Source: Wenzhouxiangella marina (GTDB lineage Bacteria; Pseudomonadota; Gammaproteobacteria; Xanthomonadales; Wenzhouxiangellaceae). Taken from it: 64,000 nucleotides of DNA. Under the pieces are notes generated by a model, which worked only from the letters and a program-made list of their open reading frames with translations, was not told the origin of the DNA and did no database searches. Both the position numbers and the translations under genes were made by a program. Each line of letters starts with the position of its first letter. Position 1 is the first letter of the stretch. Below are positions 1 through 8,318 of this stretch, piece after piece. Location of the stretch: NCBI RefSeq assembly GCF_001187785.1, contig NZ_CP012154.1:124001-188000 (forward strand). The letters run 5' to 3'.

Positions 1-129
1 CTGATTGCCATCCCGATTGCCCTCATCGGCTACTTCGCTTCCCTGGGCATCTCCGAAGTCTGGCACCGCCGCCGCCACCACGCCCGCGCGAAACGCCGCG
101 AAGCCGCCCGCCGCAACCGCGATCGCTGA
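1..129 (+). CDS. C-terminal end of a membrane protein (partial)
   Basis: An open frame enters from the left edge and stops with TGA at 127-129. The 42 visible residues are a hydrophobic stretch (about residues 1-19, LIAIPIALIGYFASLGIS) followed by a very basic tail rich in Arg, His and Ala (RRRHHARAKRREAARRNRDR). That reads as a last transmembrane helix with a positively charged cytoplasmic C-terminus. The family cannot be named from so short a piece. It ends 11 bases before the tandem repeat array, which separates it from the convergent exporter operon. Confidence 0.6.
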   Translation: MIAIPIALIGYFASLGISEVWHRRRHHARAKRREAARRNRDR

Positions 130-140
130 GTCGGAATTGA

Positions 141-832
141 AAAAGCGCAACCGCAGATTACTCAGATGGCGCAGATTGGATTGAATGCACGCACGGCATT
201 GAAGTTAATCTGCGAGCATCTGCGAAATCTGTGTTTCAGGCTTCATTGAGCATGACCTCGTCTCATGCGCATTTAAACAAGCTATTGACGCTTTTTTCGA
301 AGTCGGGGGTTAGAAAGGCGCAACCGCAGATTACTCAGATGGCGCAGATAGGATCGAATGAACCCAAGGCATTGAAATGAATCTGCGCGCATCTGCGTAA
401 TCTGTGGTTCAATCCTCTTCGAGCATGGCTTCGTCTCATGCGCAATTAAACAAGCTATTGACGCTTTAATCGAAGTCGGGGGTTAGAAAGGCGCAACCGC
501 AGATTACTCAGATGGCGCAGATAGGATCGAATGAACCCAAGGCATTGAAATGAATCTGCGCGCATCTGCGTAATCTGTGGTTCAATCCTCTTCGAGCATG
601 GCTTCGTCTCATGCGCAATTAAACAACCTATTGACGCTTTATTCGAAGTCGGGGGTTAGAAAGGCGCAACCGCAGATTACTCAGATGGCGCAGATAGGAT
701 CGAATGAACCCAAGGCATTGAAATGAATCTGCGCGCATCTGCGTAATCTGTGGTTCAAGCCTCGCTGATCATGGCTTGATCTCATTCGTAATCAAGCAAT
801 CTCTTGACGCCTTATTCAAAGCGCAGGGCTTC
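141..832. repeat. Four-unit 173-bp tandem repeat with internal inverted arms
   Basis: Four units begin at about 141, 314, 487 and 660, an exact 173-bp period. Units 2 and 3 are nearly identical; unit 1 and the tail of unit 4 have diverged. Each unit holds an inverted repeat; in unit 2 the arms are 322-349 and 381-409, about 28 bp, built from the short motif CAGAT(T/G) and starting AACC(G/A)CAGATTAC. The tail of each unit (TTGACGCTTTATTCGAAG) resembles the reverse complement of the last codons and stop of the exporter permease at 812, so unit 4 overlaps that gene's 3' end. There are no variable spacers, so this is not CRISPR. Confidence 0.9.
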
Positions 833-2082
833 GATCGGTTCCAGGCGGGAGGCGCGGCGGGCCGGGTAGTAGCCGAAGAAGATGGCGATCACACAGGCGA
901 TCAGAACCGCGCCGACGAGTGTGCTCGGGCCGATCAGGATCGGGAATTCACCCAGGTGCGAGGCCAGATGCGCGCCCCCGACGCCGAGCAGCATGCCGAG
1001 CACGCCACCGAGCAGGCCCAGCACCGTCGCCTCGACCAGGAACTGGGTCAGCACGTCGCGCTGCCGCGCACCGATGGCCAGGCGCAGGCCGATCTCGCGC
1101 GTGCGCTCGGTCACCGAGACCAGCATGATGTTCATGATGCCGATGCCGCCGACGATCAGTGAGGTGGCGGAGAAGGCGGCCAGCAGGAAGCCCAGCAGGG
1201 CCTCGGTTTCGTTGCGGGCGCGGATGAACTCGGCGAAGTTGATGACCGCGAAATCGTCTTCGGCGCCGGGCTGCAGGTCGCGACGGATGCGCAGCTGCTC
1301 TTCGAGCACCTGCTGGGCCTCGAGCACGTCCAGGTCGTCCCAGATCTTGATGTACAGGCGTCCGGCATCGTCCGGCACCGTCGTCGAGCCTCGTGAAATC
1401 CCGCGCCGCATCGTCGTGATCGGGACCCAGACCACGTCATCCTGATCCTGACCCCAGCTCGAGGCGCCCTTTTCCTCCAGCACGCCGATCACCGTCACCG
1501 GCGTGCGCCCGACGCGGATGCGCGAGCCGATCGGGTCCGCGCCGCCGAACAGTTCATTGGCCACGGTCTGGCCGATGACGGCCACCTTGGCCGCGCTGCG
1601 GACTTCGCCGGACTCGAACATGCGCCCGCTGGTCATCGACCAGTCCTGGATCACGGGGTAGTCGGCATCGATGCCTTGCGCCGTGCTTGACCAGTTGCGG
1701 CCGTCGGCGACCAGGGTGACATTGGACTGGATCAGGCCGGAGGCGGCCTCGACCCAGTCGCTGTTCTCCCGGATGGCCTGGACGTCCCGGTCCGTCAGCG
1801 GTCGGGCGCTGCCGGCGCCGCGCGAGCGACCACCGAAGAAGCTCGCGCCCGGTCGAACCTGCAGCGTATGCGTTCCGAAGGCGGCGATCTGCTGCTTGAG
1901 CTGTTCACCCGCCCCTTGCGAAATCGACACCGACACGATCGCCGCGCCGATGCCGATGACGATGCCGAGCATGGTCAGCAGGCTGCGCACCGCGTTCGTG
2001 CGGATGGCGCGCACGGCGATGCGCAGGCTGGCGTTCAGATTGACGCCGCCGGTCTCCAGGTCCAGGGTCTCGCGAGTCGTGT

Positions 2083-2086
<4 letters not shown>
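812..2086 (-). CDS. MacB-like ABC transporter permease
   Basis: This 424-residue protein is the membrane subunit of a MacAB-type tripartite export system. A first transmembrane helix lies at about residues 28-55 ([17 protein letters not shown]), followed by a large periplasmic MacB core domain to about 280. A C-terminal FtsX-like domain has three helices, with the typical stretch [19 protein letters not shown] and the ending [18 protein letters not shown]. The ATPase is a separate protein encoded just upstream (4-bp ATGA overlap), unlike E. coli MacB where both are fused. It is the last gene of a six-gene minus-strand unit, and its stop codon lies in the fourth unit of the tandem repeat. The substrate cannot be told from sequence. 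Confidence 0.9.
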
Positions 2087-2792
<706 letters not shown>

Positions 2793-2796
<4 letters not shown>

Positions 2797-4241
2797 GACT
2801 CGTCGCGCGTCCGAGGCAGGCGGGTGACGACCTCGTCGCCCTCGCTCAGATCGCCAGCGGCCAGTTCCGTGTAGCGGTCATCGGCGATCCCCAGGCGAAC
2901 CCGGCGCGGCTGCAGCAGGCCATCCTCGCGCAGCGAGTACAGGGTGGCCGGGCGCGTGCTTTCGCGCTCGCGCTGCAGGGCCTCGAAGGCGGCCATTTCC
3001 TCGTCGTTCAGATGGCGCAGCATGACTTCGCGCGTGGCCTCGCCGATGCGCGCGCGGATGGTCTCGCGGTCCGCGCCGGACATGAACAGGCCGCGCAGCT
3101 GTCCGAAGGCCTCGCGCATCTCGTTCTGGATGGTTTCCAGTCGCGCCTCGTCCACGCCCATCTCGCGCAGGCTTTCGGCCAGCTGGGCGCCGGGATCGGG
3201 TCGCGCAGCGCCTTCGCCGGGACCGGCGTCGGCGGCGATCAGTTCCTCCGGTGCGCGGAATCGAACGGCGGCGTTGGCCACCCGGAGCACGTTCTCGCGC
3301 ACGCCGGTGACGATGTCGATGCTGGCCGTCATCCCCGGCAGCAGGCGCTGACCCGGATTGCTGGCGTTGATGACCACCGTGTAGGTCACGACGTTCTGCT
3401 CTTCCAGCGGGGCCAGACGCACCTGGGTCACCTGGCCGGCGAACTCCCGATCCGGGAAGGCGTCGACGGTGAAGCTGGCCTCGGCGCCTTCGCGCACGCT
3501 GCCGATGTCGGCTTCGTCGACGCTGGCTTCGATCTGGATCTCGGACAGGTCCTGGGCGATGGAAAACAGCAGTGGCGCCTGCAGGCTGGCGGCCACGGTC
3601 TGGCCCAGGTCTACGGCGCGCTCGATGACCACGCCGTCGATTGGCGAGCGGATCTCCGTGCGCTCCAGGTCGATGCGCGCCGAGTCGAGAGCCGCTTCGC
3701 GCTGCAGGACGGTGGCCTCGGCATTGGTCTTCTGGGCCCGGGCGATGTCAAGGTCCGCCTGAGCGGAGAGGAAGGTGGCTTCGGCCTGATCCAGATCCGA
3801 CGCCGAGATCAGACCACGCTCGACCAGGGACTGCTGGCGACGATACTCGCGCTCGGCATTGCCCAGGGCCACCTCGGCCTTGCGGATGCCGGCGTCCTGG
3901 ATGGAGACGTTGGCGCGGGCCACGGCCAGGTTGGCCTCGGCTTCCTGCACGCGCCGCTCGAAGGTCTGGGGATCGATCCGCGCCAGCAGGTCGCCGGCCT
4001 GGACCGGTGTGTTGAAGTCGGCGAGCAACTGGTCGATCTGGCCCGACAGCTGCGAGCCGACCTCGACCGTGTTCAGCGCCCGTACCGAGCCCACCGCCGA
4101 GACGATGCGGGTGATGTCACCGCGCTCGACCGCGGTCACTTCGATCTGCGGTGCCTCCGACGATTCCTCGCCGGGCCAGAACCACCAGACCGCTACGGCG
4201 ACCGCGAGGACAAGCCCCAACTTGATGACAGTGCGTTTCAT
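2793..4241 (-). CDS. MacA-like periplasmic adaptor (HlyD/RND membrane fusion family)
   Basis: A 482-residue adaptor expected to bridge the MacB-like permease to an outer-membrane channel. It has an N-terminal membrane anchor (about residues 7-23, LGLVLAVAVAVWWFWPG), a barrel-sandwich half (VGSQLSGQIDQLLADFNTPVQAGDLLARI), a long alpha-helical hairpin (about 85-200) and the second half-motif IRSPIDGVVIERAVDLGQTV. A beta-barrel domain follows. An acidic insertion of roughly 90 residues near 335-425 is longer than in E. coli MacA. The ATPase gene overlaps its end by 4 bp. The 104-bp gap upstream carries direct repeats that could be a regulator site. No outer-membrane channel is encoded nearby, so a shared TolC is likely. 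Confidence 0.88.
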
Positions 4242-4291
4242 AAGGCCCCACTTGGACAGCCGGAATCAGAACACTCATTCTAGTCAGTGGC

Positions 4292-4319
4292 GGTCACGGC
4301 GTATGTCACGAAATGTCAC
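4292..4319 (-). promoter_or_regulatory. GTGAC direct repeats upstream of the exporter genes
   Basis: Read on the minus strand, the motif GTGAC(A/C) occurs three times in the gap between the putative anti-sigma gene and the MacA-like gene (plus-strand TGTCAC at 4314 and 4304, GGTCAC at 4292). The 10-12 bp spacing is what OmpR/PhoB-type winged-helix regulators usually recognise. A TAGAAT hexamer lies just downstream. This suggests a secondary internal promoter or operator; the regulator is unknown. Confidence 0.35.
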
Positions 4320-4345
4320 TCGCGCTGCCCGAGCGGACCTATCGA

Positions 4346-4678
4346 TCATCGGCTATCTGATTCTTCCTTGCCGAGGTAGATCTCGAGCATCCCGTCCCTG
4401 CTTCGATGCGCGATGAGGGGCCGATCGTCGATGCTGACGTCCGCGACTCGGGCCGTCAGGAAAACGTGCTCCAACTCGGTGTGCAGACGACCTTCTTCGG
4501 TTGCGGGTCTCAGTGCGACGGCAAGGGTGATGAGCGCGGCAACGCTGGCCACGATGGCGACTGGAACCAGCCGCCTGCCCCCTTGTCTCCAGCTGTGTTC
4601 GCCCTTTTCCAGACGGCGTCGCAGTCGCTCCAGCCCACCTTCCGGCGGATCGAGTTCCGTGAAGTAGCGCTCAATCAT
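4346..4678 (-). CDS. Small single-pass membrane protein, putative anti-sigma factor
   Basis: A 110-residue protein starting MIERYFTELDPPEGG. Its ATG overlaps the sigma-factor stop (ATGATTGA), the arrangement expected for translational coupling of a sigma/anti-sigma pair; the frame continues upstream but only through the sigma gene. It has a charged cytoplasmic N-terminus of about 35 residues, one transmembrane segment (about 38-60, VPVAIVASVAALITLAVAL) and an extracytoplasmic tail of about 50 residues. I see no zinc-binding HxxxCxxC motif. The role as anti-sigma factor rests on position and topology, not on recognised homology. Confidence 0.65.
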   Translation of the reverse strand: MIERYFTELDPPEGGLERLRRRLEKGEHSWRQGGRRLVPVAIVASVAALITLAVALRPATEEGRLHTELEHVFLTARVADVSIDDRPLIAHRSRDGMLEIYLGKEESDSR

Positions 4679-5171
4679 CGAAAGTCTCCTTGAGAAGTGC
4701 GTGCATCCGTTGGGTGGCGGCATGCTTGCGCGACGCCAGTGTGCCAGGAGCGATGCCGAGCGCGCGGGCCTGCTCCTCTCGGTCGAGTCTGGAGTACAGA
4801 GCGAGCAGCAGGACCTCGCGATGCTTGCGAGACAGCTTCCCGAGCGCACGCCGGATCATCCGTTCCCGCTCCAGCTCCGCCAGCGCTCGATCGGGCGTCG
4901 GCTCCTCGCTGGCAGCCTGATCGTAGGGCAGCCACTGGAGCAGGCGCTGCCGCCGCCAGCGATTCCGGGCAAGGTTGATCACCGTGGTCCAGACCAGGGC
5001 CTCGAAGCCATCCGGGTCCAGTGATTCCCGCTTGCGCCAGAGTCGCTCGAAGGCATCATGGATCAGGTCCTGGGCGCCTTGCGCGTCCCAGACCCAGCGA
5101 TACAGATAGTTGAACAGGGCGCGTTCGAGCGATCGGTAGCTTCGCTCGAAGGCCTCGACGGACAGGGCCAC
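4671..5171 (-). CDS. ECF-type RNA polymerase sigma factor
   Basis: A 166-residue sigma-70-family factor of the extracytoplasmic-function group. Region 2 is near residues 10-75 (the DLIHDAFERLWRKRE and VWTTVINLARNRWRRQR stretches) and region 4 near 105-160 (LSRKHREVLLLALYSRLDREEQARALGI with GTLASRKHAA as recognition helix). The start is GTG at 5171, 7 bases after the lipoprotein stop. With a candidate anti-sigma gene overlapping its end and exporter genes following, it probably controls this same unit in response to an envelope signal. No autoregulated promoter could be identified by eye. Confidence 0.88.
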   Translation of the reverse strand: MALSVEAFERSYRSLERALFNYLYRWVWDAQGAQDLIHDAFERLWRKRESLDPDGFEALVWTTVINLARNRWRRQRLLQWLPYDQAASEEPTPDRALAELERERMIRRALGKLSRKHREVLLLALYSRLDREEQARALGIAPGTLASRKHAATQRMHALLKETFDD

Positions 5172-5178
5172 TCCCGAT

Positions 5179-5913
5179 TCAGTCCGTCGCTTCCATCAGA
5201 TCAGCCTGGAGCAGCAGGACTTGATAGGCAGGCTGGCCATCGTCTGCCTGGTCATAGCTTCGACCGACCACCACCGGCTGACCATCGGCCAGCAGGCGGT
5301 GGATGCGGTATCTGGGCGCCATCCGGTCCTCGTAGACCGGCCTCGCCGTCATTTCCAGTTCGGCTTCCAGGCCGTCCGCGGTCGGCCGCATGCTCCGAAT
5401 ACTGACTCGGCTTCCGGCGCCGGAGTTGATGGTCGTCGAGCGGGGCTCGTGCCCATAGTGATAGCTCTCGATGTAGTCGCCGATCCGGATCGCGTAGCCG
5501 GGGAACTCGTCTTGCAGGGAGGGCAGGATGGCCTGAATCGGCGTCGGGAGCGCGCTCGTCTGCTCGCCAGGCTCCATCGTCAGGAGCCAGTAGCGGACCC
5601 GATAGGTGGCACCGTCCAGGGTCTCGCTCGCTGGCGAGGCGGATCGGAGTGCCGCCAGGATGTCGGCGATCTCCTGCTGGAGCCGCGCCGGCCCGTTGAC
5701 CGCCAGCTGATCGTTCTCCAGCAGGCTAACCCGCCCGGTCAGGGCGAGGTCCTCGCGCTCCAGCAGTGCATTCAACTTCGCCTCCAGGTTCCGCTGCTCG
5801 AGGCCACTGACATCGTGCACCTGCAGCTGGGCTTCATCGGCGGGATCGGACTGGCAGCCGACCAGGGCCAGGCACAGCAGGGCGGCCATCAGGCTTCGCT
5901 TGATGAGGTTCAT
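5179..5913 (-). CDS. Lipoprotein of unknown function upstream of ECF sigma gene
   Basis: A 244-residue predicted lipoprotein. The N-terminus (MNLIKRSLMAALLCLALVGCQSD) has a charged start, a hydrophobic core and a lipobox LVGC, so it should be secreted and lipidated. I chose the ATG at 5913 because it starts directly on the signal peptide; a TTG 24 bases upstream is also in frame. After an acidic linker, residues about 30-130 read as two short alpha/beta units, then a beta-rich domain with a conserved-looking YRVRYWLLTMEPG stretch, perhaps secretin-like. I do not recognise a named family. It is the first gene of the sigma/anti-sigma/exporter unit and may be its envelope sensor or effector. Confidence 0.7.
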   Translation of the reverse strand: MNLIKRSLMAALLCLALVGCQSDPADEAQLQVHDVSGLEQRNLEAKLNALLEREDLALTGRVSLLENDQLAVNGPARLQQEIADILAALRSASPASETLDGATYRVRYWLLTMEPGEQTSALPTPIQAILPSLQDEFPGYAIRIGDYIESYHYGHEPRSTTINSGAGSRVSIRSMRPTADGLEAELEMTARPVYEDRMAPRYRIHRLLADGQPVVVGRSYDQADDGQPAYQVLLLQADLMEATD

Positions 5914-6061
5914 CCGAGAATTCCAGTGGGGGTTCAAGGAATACTACAAAGCAGCGATCACTTTTTTCATTCAACCGTGCCCGGCGTGCTGAATCCCTCT
6001 CGCGTCAGGCGTTCAGCACATTCGAAAGGCCATTCCGGGTGCCGAAACCATGGTTTCCTTC

Positions 6062-6091
6062 TTGACCTGTCGAGGGCGTTTCCCCCAATAT
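6062..6091 (+). promoter_or_regulatory. Predicted nrdAB promoter
   Basis: A TTGACC -35 element at 6062-6067 and CAATAT -10 element at 6086-6091 are separated by 18 bp. The predicted start near 6098 coincides with the first base of the P1 stem of the cobalamin riboswitch, which supports the placement. The region from 5914 to 6061 before it holds nothing else I can support. Confidence 0.55.
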
Positions 6092-6130
6092 ATGCGACCC
6101 ACGACGGCCGCCAGACACAACATCTGGTGG
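6083..6130 (+). promoter_or_regulatory. Candidate NrdR box pair
   Basis: Two sites resemble the NrdR consensus acaCwAtATaTwGtgt. Box 1 (6083-6098) matches the left half and core only (CAATATAT); box 2 (6115-6130, ACACAACATCTGGTGG) matches 12 of 16 positions. Their start-to-start distance is 32 bp, the same-face spacing typical of real NrdR sites, and box 1 overlaps the -10 element. NrdR would repress nrdAB when deoxynucleotides are plentiful. The weak right half of box 1 keeps this tentative. Confidence 0.45.
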
Positions 6131-6296
6131 TTGGGGCAGGGAATCCGGTGCGAAGCGGTTGCTTCAATTCCGGAGCTGTACCCGCAACTGTCAGCGGCGA
6201 GCGAGACGGCAAGCAGCAGGGCCACGGGGCGATCGGATCGCTCGGGAAGGCCGCCGGGTCGCGCGATCAGCCGCAAGCCAGGACACCTGCCGTGGG
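6098..6296 (+). ncRNA. Cobalamin (B12) riboswitch upstream of nrdAB
   Basis: The conserved core GGGAATCCGGTGCGAA followed by CCGGAGCTGTACCCGCAACTGT lies at 6139-6190, and the B12 box AGCCAGGACACCTGCC at 6276-6291. The ends pair as P1: CCCACG at 6098-6103 with CGTGGG at 6291-6296, giving about 199 nt, the normal size of the class. A probable translational expression platform follows before nrdA. Adenosylcobalamin binding would be expected to switch off the B12-independent reductase. Confidence 0.92.
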
Positions 6297-6389
6297 CAAA
6301 TTCCGAGAACAAGAACTTTCCCGGGCGGGAGTTCCCGGCGACAAGTCTTCGCGGTGCATTCCCCTGCGCCGGGATGGACCGTCTCCGAC

Positions 6390-6436
6390 TCTCCTGCTCG
6401 AGGCCAGCCTGCTGGCCGTTGACCCGAATGAGGAGA
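6390..6436 (+). promoter_or_regulatory. Predicted Shine-Dalgarno sequestering stem of the nrdA leader
   Basis: TCTCCT at 6390-6395 is complementary to AGGAGA at 6431-6436, which contains the nrdA ribosome-binding site. Between them sits a nested hairpin, GGCCAG (6402-6407) with CTGGCC (6412-6417). This arrangement can hide the ribosome-binding site and would serve as the riboswitch expression platform. No U-tract terminator is seen between the riboswitch and nrdA, which favours translational control. Confidence 0.5.
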
Positions 6437-6443
6437 TCGTCAG

Positions 6444-8318
6444 ATGGACCAGACCGCGCGCGCCCTATCCAATGAAGCCTTGCCCGAAACCGTCGAGCGC
6501 AAGGTGGCCGTGCCCGCCCCGCTCGGCCCGCGCCCCAGCCCGGCCGAGCTCGACCTCGATTGCAGCCGCGATGCCCTGCTGACCGCCTTCGGTCTGCAGA
6601 CCCTCAAGGATCGCTACCTGCTCCAGGGCGAGGGCCCGCAGGACATGTTCGCGCGCGTGGCCTGCGCCTTTGCCGATGACCGCGACCACGCCCAGCGCCT
6701 CTACGACGCCATGTCGCAGCTGTGGTTCATGCCGGCCACGCCGATCCTGTCCAATGGCGGCACGACCCGGGGCCTGCCGATTTCCTGCTTCCTCAATTCC
6801 GTGCCGGATTCTCTGACCGGCATCGTCGACACCTGGAACGAGAACGTCTGGCTGGCTTCCAATGGCGGCGGCATCGGCACCTACTGGGGCCAGGTGCGCT
6901 CGATCGGCGAGCCGGTCAAGGGCAGCGGCCAGACCTCGGGCATCATGCCCTTCGTCCACGTCATGGACGGGCTGACTCTGGCCATCTCCCAGGGCTCCCT
7001 GCGCCGTGGCTCGGCGGCGGTCTACCTCGACGTGCACCACCCGGAAATCGAAGAGTTTCTCGAAATCCGCAAGCCCTCCGGCGACTTCAATCGCAAGGCC
7101 CTGAACCTGCACCACGGCATCAACATCACCGACGAGTTCATGCAGGCGGTCACCGAGGGCACGGACTTCGGCCTGCGCTCGCCCAAGACCGGTGATGTGC
7201 TCAAGCGCGTCGACGCCCGTTCGCTCTGGCAGAAGATCCTCGAGACGCGCCTCCAGACCGGCGAGCCCTACCTGCTGTTCATCGACACGGTCAATCGCGA
7301 GATGGCCGAGCACCAGAAGAAGATCGGTCTGAAGGTCTCGACCTCGAACCTTTGCTGCGAGATCACCCTGCCGACGGGCATCGACCACGAGGGCAATGAG
7401 CGCACCGCGGTCTGCTGCCTGTCCTCGCTCAATATCGAGACCTGGAACGAGTGGCACGACCAGCCCGACTTCATCGAGGACGTGGCCCGCTTCCTCGACA
7501 ATGTCCTGACCTACTTCATCGAGGCCGCGCCCGAGGGCATGGCCCGGGCCACCTACTCCGCCCTGAACGAGCGCTCGATCGGGCTGGGCGTGATGGGTTT
7601 CCACTCCTTCCTCCAGTCCCAGGGCATCCCGATGGAATCGGCCCTGTCGAAGTCCTGGAACCTGAAGATCTTCAAGCACATCCGCGGCCAGATGGATCAG
7701 GCTTCGAAGAGCCTGGCCGAGGAGCGCGGGCCCTGTCCGGATGCGATTCGTGGTGGTGCCCGTGAGCGTTTCAGTCACAAGCTGGCGATCGCACCGACGG
7801 CGTCGATCTCCATCATTTGCGGCGGGGTCAGCGCTTGCATCGAACCGATTCCGGCGAACATCTACACGCACAAGACCCTGTCGGGCTCCTTTACGGTCCG
7901 CAACCGCCATCTGCAGGCCCTGCTCGCCGAGCGCGGCTGCGACGATGCGGCGACCTGGGCCTCGATCCTCGAGCACGAGGGCTCGGTCCAGCACCTCGAT
8001 TGTCTGGATGAGGACGAGAAAGCCACTTACCGCACGGCCTTCGAAATCGATCAGCGCTGGGTGATCGAGCTGGCCGCCGATCGCGCCCCGCTGATCTGCC
8101 AGAGCCAGTCCCTGAACCTGTTCCTGCCCGGCGATATCGACAAGTGGGATCTGCACATGCTCCATTACACCGCCTGGAAGCGGGGCATCAAGAGTCTGTA
8201 CTACTGCCGCTCGAAGTCGATCTCGCGGGCCGGGTTCGCCGGCAAGCTGGATGCGGCCGAGCATGCGGGTGATCAGGCCTCCAGCACCGATTACGAGGAG
8301 TGTCTGGCATGTCAGTGA
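6444..8318 (+). CDS. nrdA: Class Ia ribonucleoside-diphosphate reductase alpha subunit, short form
   Basis: Catalytic subunit (624 aa) that reduces ribonucleoside diphosphates with a radical supplied by NrdB. Active-site residues are visible: redox cysteine in SCFLN (C115), the N-x-C-x-E triad (N302, C304, E306), the partner cysteine in TAVCCLSSLN (C324 or C325), the radical-transfer tyrosines SLYYC (Y586, Y587) and a C-terminal CLAC thiol pair. It starts directly at the LDLDCSRDALLTAFGL region and therefore lacks the N-terminal ATP-cone of the about 760-residue E. coli enzyme, so dATP activity inhibition is not expected through this subunit. The ATG has a good GAGGAG ribosome-binding site. 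nrdB overlaps its end, and a B12 riboswitch precedes it. Confidence 0.95.
   Translation: MDQTARALSNEALPETVERKVAVPAPLGPRPSPAELDLDCSRDALLTAFGLQTLKDRYLLQGEGPQDMFARVACAFADDRDHAQRLYDAMSQLWFMPATPILSNGGTTRGLPISCFLNSVPDSLTGIVDTWNENVWLASNGGGIGTYWGQVRSIGEPVKGSGQTSGIMPFVHVMDGLTLAISQGSLRRGSAAVYLDVHHPEIEEFLEIRKPSGDFNRKALNLHHGINITDEFMQAVTEGTDFGLRSPKTGDVLKRVDARSLWQKILETRLQTGEPYLLFIDTVNREMAEHQKKIGLKVSTSNLCCEITLPTGIDHEGNERTAVCCLSSLNIETWNEWHDQPDFIEDVARFLDNVLTYFIEAAPEGMARATYSALNERSIGLGVMGFHSFLQSQGIPMESALSKSWNLKIFKHIRGQMDQASKSLAEERGPCPDAIRGGARERFSHKLAIAPTASISIICGGVSACIEPIPANIYTHKTLSGSFTVRNRHLQALLAERGCDDAATWASILEHEGSVQHLDCLDEDEKATYRTAFEIDQRWVIELAADRAPLICQSQSLNLFLPGDIDKWDLHMLHYTAWKRGIKSLYYCRSKSISRAGFAGKLDAAEHAGDQASSTDYEECLACQ

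Noticed and set aside
141-832. CRISPR array
   Set aside because: The period is 173 bp, whole units are repeated and there are no unique spacers or cas genes.
5221-6582. 453-codon plus-strand frame over the lipoprotein gene and the riboswitch
   Set aside because: It crosses an antisense gene, a structured RNA and the start of nrdA, and its product has no recognisable feature.
6465-8264. 599-codon open frame antisense to nrdA
   Set aside because: It is a high-GC shadow of a strongly conserved gene; its translation is low-complexity and has no recognisable domain.
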